From assembly GCF_002209355.2 (NCBI RefSeq), contig NZ_CP106855.1:744001-808000 (forward strand): DNA of 64,000 nucleotides, read 5' to 3'. The position numbers and the translations under genes are program-made. The stretch is from Bdellovibrio sp. SKB1291214. Lineage in GTDB: Bacteria > Bdellovibrionota > Bdellovibrionia > Bdellovibrionales > Bdellovibrionaceae. The stretch's first letter is position 1; each line of letters starts with the position of its first letter. This document shows, piece by piece, positions 62,329 through 64,000 of this stretch. The notes below the pieces were generated by a model, which had not been told where the DNA came from, did not search any database, and was given only the letters and a program-made list of their open reading frames with translations.

Positions 62329-63327
62329 CTACTCCCAGTAGCCTGGCATCATGTACAGCGGCTGATTCAAGTATTTTGCGCGAAGCAAATACTTCACAGC
62401 CCCCTCTACATTCACACCCGGCGTGATACCCGCCGCAACTGCAGCCTTCCCTTTAAGAAGATCTGCGTATTCAGCCAACGAATTCAAATCGTCTTCTGAA
62501 TCTTTATCGCCGAAATCAAAAATGCTCATTTTCTTTTTAGGTACTTCGAAAACGTCGTAATCTTTTTTATCAAGTTTTGCCATCTCTGCCGCCAATTTGA
62601 TGGCATCATCTAAGAAACCCTCTTGGTCGGCGAAACCTGTTTTAACTGCGAAGGCACCTGTGAACACACGACCATCTGCATACTCAGAAACGACTTCGTC
62701 TTTAAGCTTACGCTCTTTCGCCACTGTTCCTTTGAACTGTGCATAGACCTCGTTGATCATGTTTTGGAAAAGTTCTTTTTCATCCGCGCGCATACCGCGG
62801 TATTCAGCGCCAGAGTCTTTGAATTTTCCAGACGTGATTGAATAGCGAGAAACCTTGGCCCAATCGTAAAGCTTTTCAAGATTCGCGAATTCCATGATCA
62901 CACCGATGGAGCCCACCAAAGCACCTGGAGCCACGACAATTTTATCGCAAGCCACTGCAGAGTAGTAAGCGCCAGAAGCCATCACACCCGTCGTTACACA
63001 AACGATTGGTTTTTTAAGTTCTTCACGAACCTTCTTAATATGGTGATAAATCTCTTGAGACGGACCAACGGATCCACCTGGGGAGTTGATGTTAATCACG
63101 ATCGCTTTAACTTTATTGTCTTCAGAATACTTCTTAAGATTTTTTAGAAAGCGCTTACCGTTTAAGATCACGCCGTTCATCTCAAGTTGAAGAATCGTGT
63201 TTTTAGCAGTCAGCTTTTTTTCTTGCTCGCCAAACATACCGGAGCCGGCTTTTAGAACCGCACCGATACCGATAAATACTAAAATAATAATGATGAGTTT
63301 TTTGAAGAAACCTGACTTCTGCGCCAC
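62329..63327 (-). CDS. sppA: Signal peptide peptidase SppA
   Basis: A 332-residue membrane-bound serine peptidase (single N-terminal helix IIIIILVFIGIGAVL). The S49 nucleophile serine is in TGVMASGAYYSA and the general-base lysine in ITSGKFKDSG. It degrades cleaved signal peptides. Starts at GTG 63327 (AGGAG upstream) and heads an operon with the HIT protein and rhomboid, all membrane-linked quality-control functions. Confidence 0.92.
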   Translation of the reverse strand: MAQKSGFFKKLIIIILVFIGIGAVLKAGSGMFGEQEKKLTAKNTILQLEMNGVILNGKRFLKNLKKYSEDNKVKAIVININSPGGSVGPSQEIYHHIKKVREELKKPIVCVTTGVMASGAYYSAVACDKIVVAPGALVGSIGVIMEFANLEKLYDWAKVSRYSITSGKFKDSGAEYRGMRADEKELFQNMINEVYAQFKGTVAKERKLKDEVVSEYADGRVFTGAFAVKTGFADQEGFLDDAIKLAAEMAKLDKKDYDVFEVPKKKMSIFDFGDKDSEDDLNSLAEYADLLKGKAAVAAGITPGVNVEGAVKYLLRAKYLNQPLYMMPGYWE

Positions 63328-63347
63328 GCTGCTGACTCCTGCTGAAA

Positions 63348-63384
63348 TAAAAAAAGGGGAACCTTGATAGGCTCCCCTTTTTCG
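63348..63384 (-). terminator. Terminator of rpsA
   Basis: AAAAAGGGGA / CTCCCCTTTTT with A- and T-runs, between sppA and rpsA. On the reverse strand it follows rpsA. Confidence 0.75.
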
Positions 63385-63417
63385 ACATTTCAGTCAATTA
63401 CGCCAAGCGTCTGATTC

Positions 63418-63465
63418 ACTCCGGCTCGCGCCGGAGTAGCTACACACTCCGACTCGCGTCGGATT
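63418..63465. repeat. Two tandem 20-bp palindromes
   Basis: ACTCCGGC-tcgc-GCCGGAGT (63418-63437) and ACTCCGAC-tcgc-GTCGGATT (63446-63465) share sequence and loop. They follow rpsA and resemble a small palindromic (REP-like) repeat. Confidence 0.7.
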
Positions 63466-63472
63466 AGGCATA

Positions 63473-64000
63473 CTATTGCTTGCCGTCAGTCTTCATGTTT
63501 TTCAACTGGTCAGCGAACAAGTCACCGAAAGTTGATTTAGAAGTTGCTGTTGCTTTCTTAACATAGTCATCAACGTCAGCTTTTGACTCACGAAGTTTAA
63601 CTAGTTTTGCAGACAAACCGATCTTACGAGCGTCTTTGTCGATAGAGATAACTTCAGCTTTTACAGATTGACCCGGTTTAATGAAGTCTTCAACTGTGTT
63701 GATTTTATCAGTTGTTAGTTCAGAAATGTGGATCAAACCTTCGATATCAGACTCAAGCTCAACGAAAGCACCAAAATCAGCTGTTTTAGTTACTTTAACG
63801 TCGTGTTGTGTACCGATAGCGTATTTGTTTTCGATGTTAGCCCAAGGGTCAGACTCAAGTTGTTTGATGCCCAAAGAGAATCTTTCGTTCTCGATGTCTA
63901 CACCTAGAACAACGGCGCGTACTTTAGCACCTTTAGCGAACATTTCGCTTGGGTGGTTAACACGTTTAGTCCAAGAGAAGTCAGAGATGTGAACTAGGCC
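63473..64000 (-). CDS. rpsA: 30S ribosomal protein S1, C-terminal part (runs off the right edge)
   Basis: Two S1 RNA-binding repeats are visible: KGAKVRAVVLGVDIENERFSLGIKQLESDPW.. and HDVKVTKTADFGAFVELESDIEGLIHISEL..VEDFIKPGQSVKAEVISIDKDARKIGLSAK, with an acidic-basic helical tail ending KNMKTDGKQ. The left-hand repeats and start lie beyond the window. The encoded protein binds mRNA on the ribosome. Confidence 0.95.
   Translation of the reverse strand, partial: GLVHISDFSWTKRVNHPSEMFAKGAKVRAVVLGVDIENERFSLGIKQLESDPWANIENKYAIGTQHDVKVTKTADFGAFVELESDIEGLIHISELTTDKINTVEDFIKPGQSVKAEVISIDKDARKIGLSAKLVKLRESKADVDDYVKKATATSKSTFGDLFADQLKNMKTDGKQ

Overview
The window looks like chromosomal backbone of a Bdellovibrio-type predatory bacterium (Bdellovibrionota). 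This is inferred from gene content, not from a database search. The pointers are a stand-alone c-di-GMP-I riboswitch RNA with its own terminator and no gene behind it (the arrangement of the Bdellovibrio merRNA), a TIGR02147-type regulator overlapping an exported protein, many small exported proteins of unknown function, numerous peptidoglycan enzymes and outer-membrane barrels, and a flagellar FliL. Most genes have a clear Shine-Dalgarno (SD) and short spacers, and many transcription units end in strong hairpin terminators. I see no insertion sequence, prophage, CRISPR array, rRNA or tRNA.

Layout. 1-1.05 kb: start of smc (runs off the left edge). 1.05-6.3 kb: a repeat-rich gap, a 38-residue membrane peptide, a regulator/exported-protein pair, a metallopeptidase-like lipoprotein and a MipA/OmpV barrel. 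6.4-9.1 kb: pyruvate phosphate dikinase, whose likely regulator (PDRP family) lies at 48 kb. 9.4-16.8 kb: small exported proteins, glycyl-tRNA synthetase, a two-haem cytochrome, an Mrp ATPase, and three consecutive genes for six-cysteine secreted peptides. 16.8-17.8 kb: a non-coding stretch with the riboswitch RNA and a 28-nt-arm inverted repeat. 17.8-26.6 kb: DUF488, two lytic transglycosylases, a GT39-like membrane protein and a divergent glycosyltransferase, a YheT-like hydrolase, DUF3465 and GreB. 26.7-32 kb: a FecR/Fn3, barrel and adenylate cyclase operon. 32-36.2 kb: PstS and a Zrg-like (zinc uptake) ABC cluster. 36.3-40 kb: hisS, a BrnT/BrnA toxin-antitoxin pair and lgt. 40-46 kb: barrels, an exported kinase-like protein and an RsmB-type methyltransferase. 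46-48.8 kb: nrdR-nusB-unknown-unknown-PDRP operon. 48.8-64 kb: phospholipase D-like enzyme, chemoreceptor, LysR regulator, M16 peptidase pair, fliL, L,D-transpeptidase, rhomboid, HIT protein, sppA and the end of rpsA.

Themes. Envelope and wall remodelling dominates: MltD, Slt, L,D-transpeptidase, M16, rhomboid, SppA, Lgt and at least six barrel-like proteins. Second-messenger signalling is represented by the c-di-GMP RNA and a membrane adenylate cyclase. The parts least explained by known families are the six-cysteine peptide cluster and the structured RNA beside it, the small membrane ORF with a hairpin-masked SD, the exported kinase-like protein, and several long inverted repeats in the gaps.
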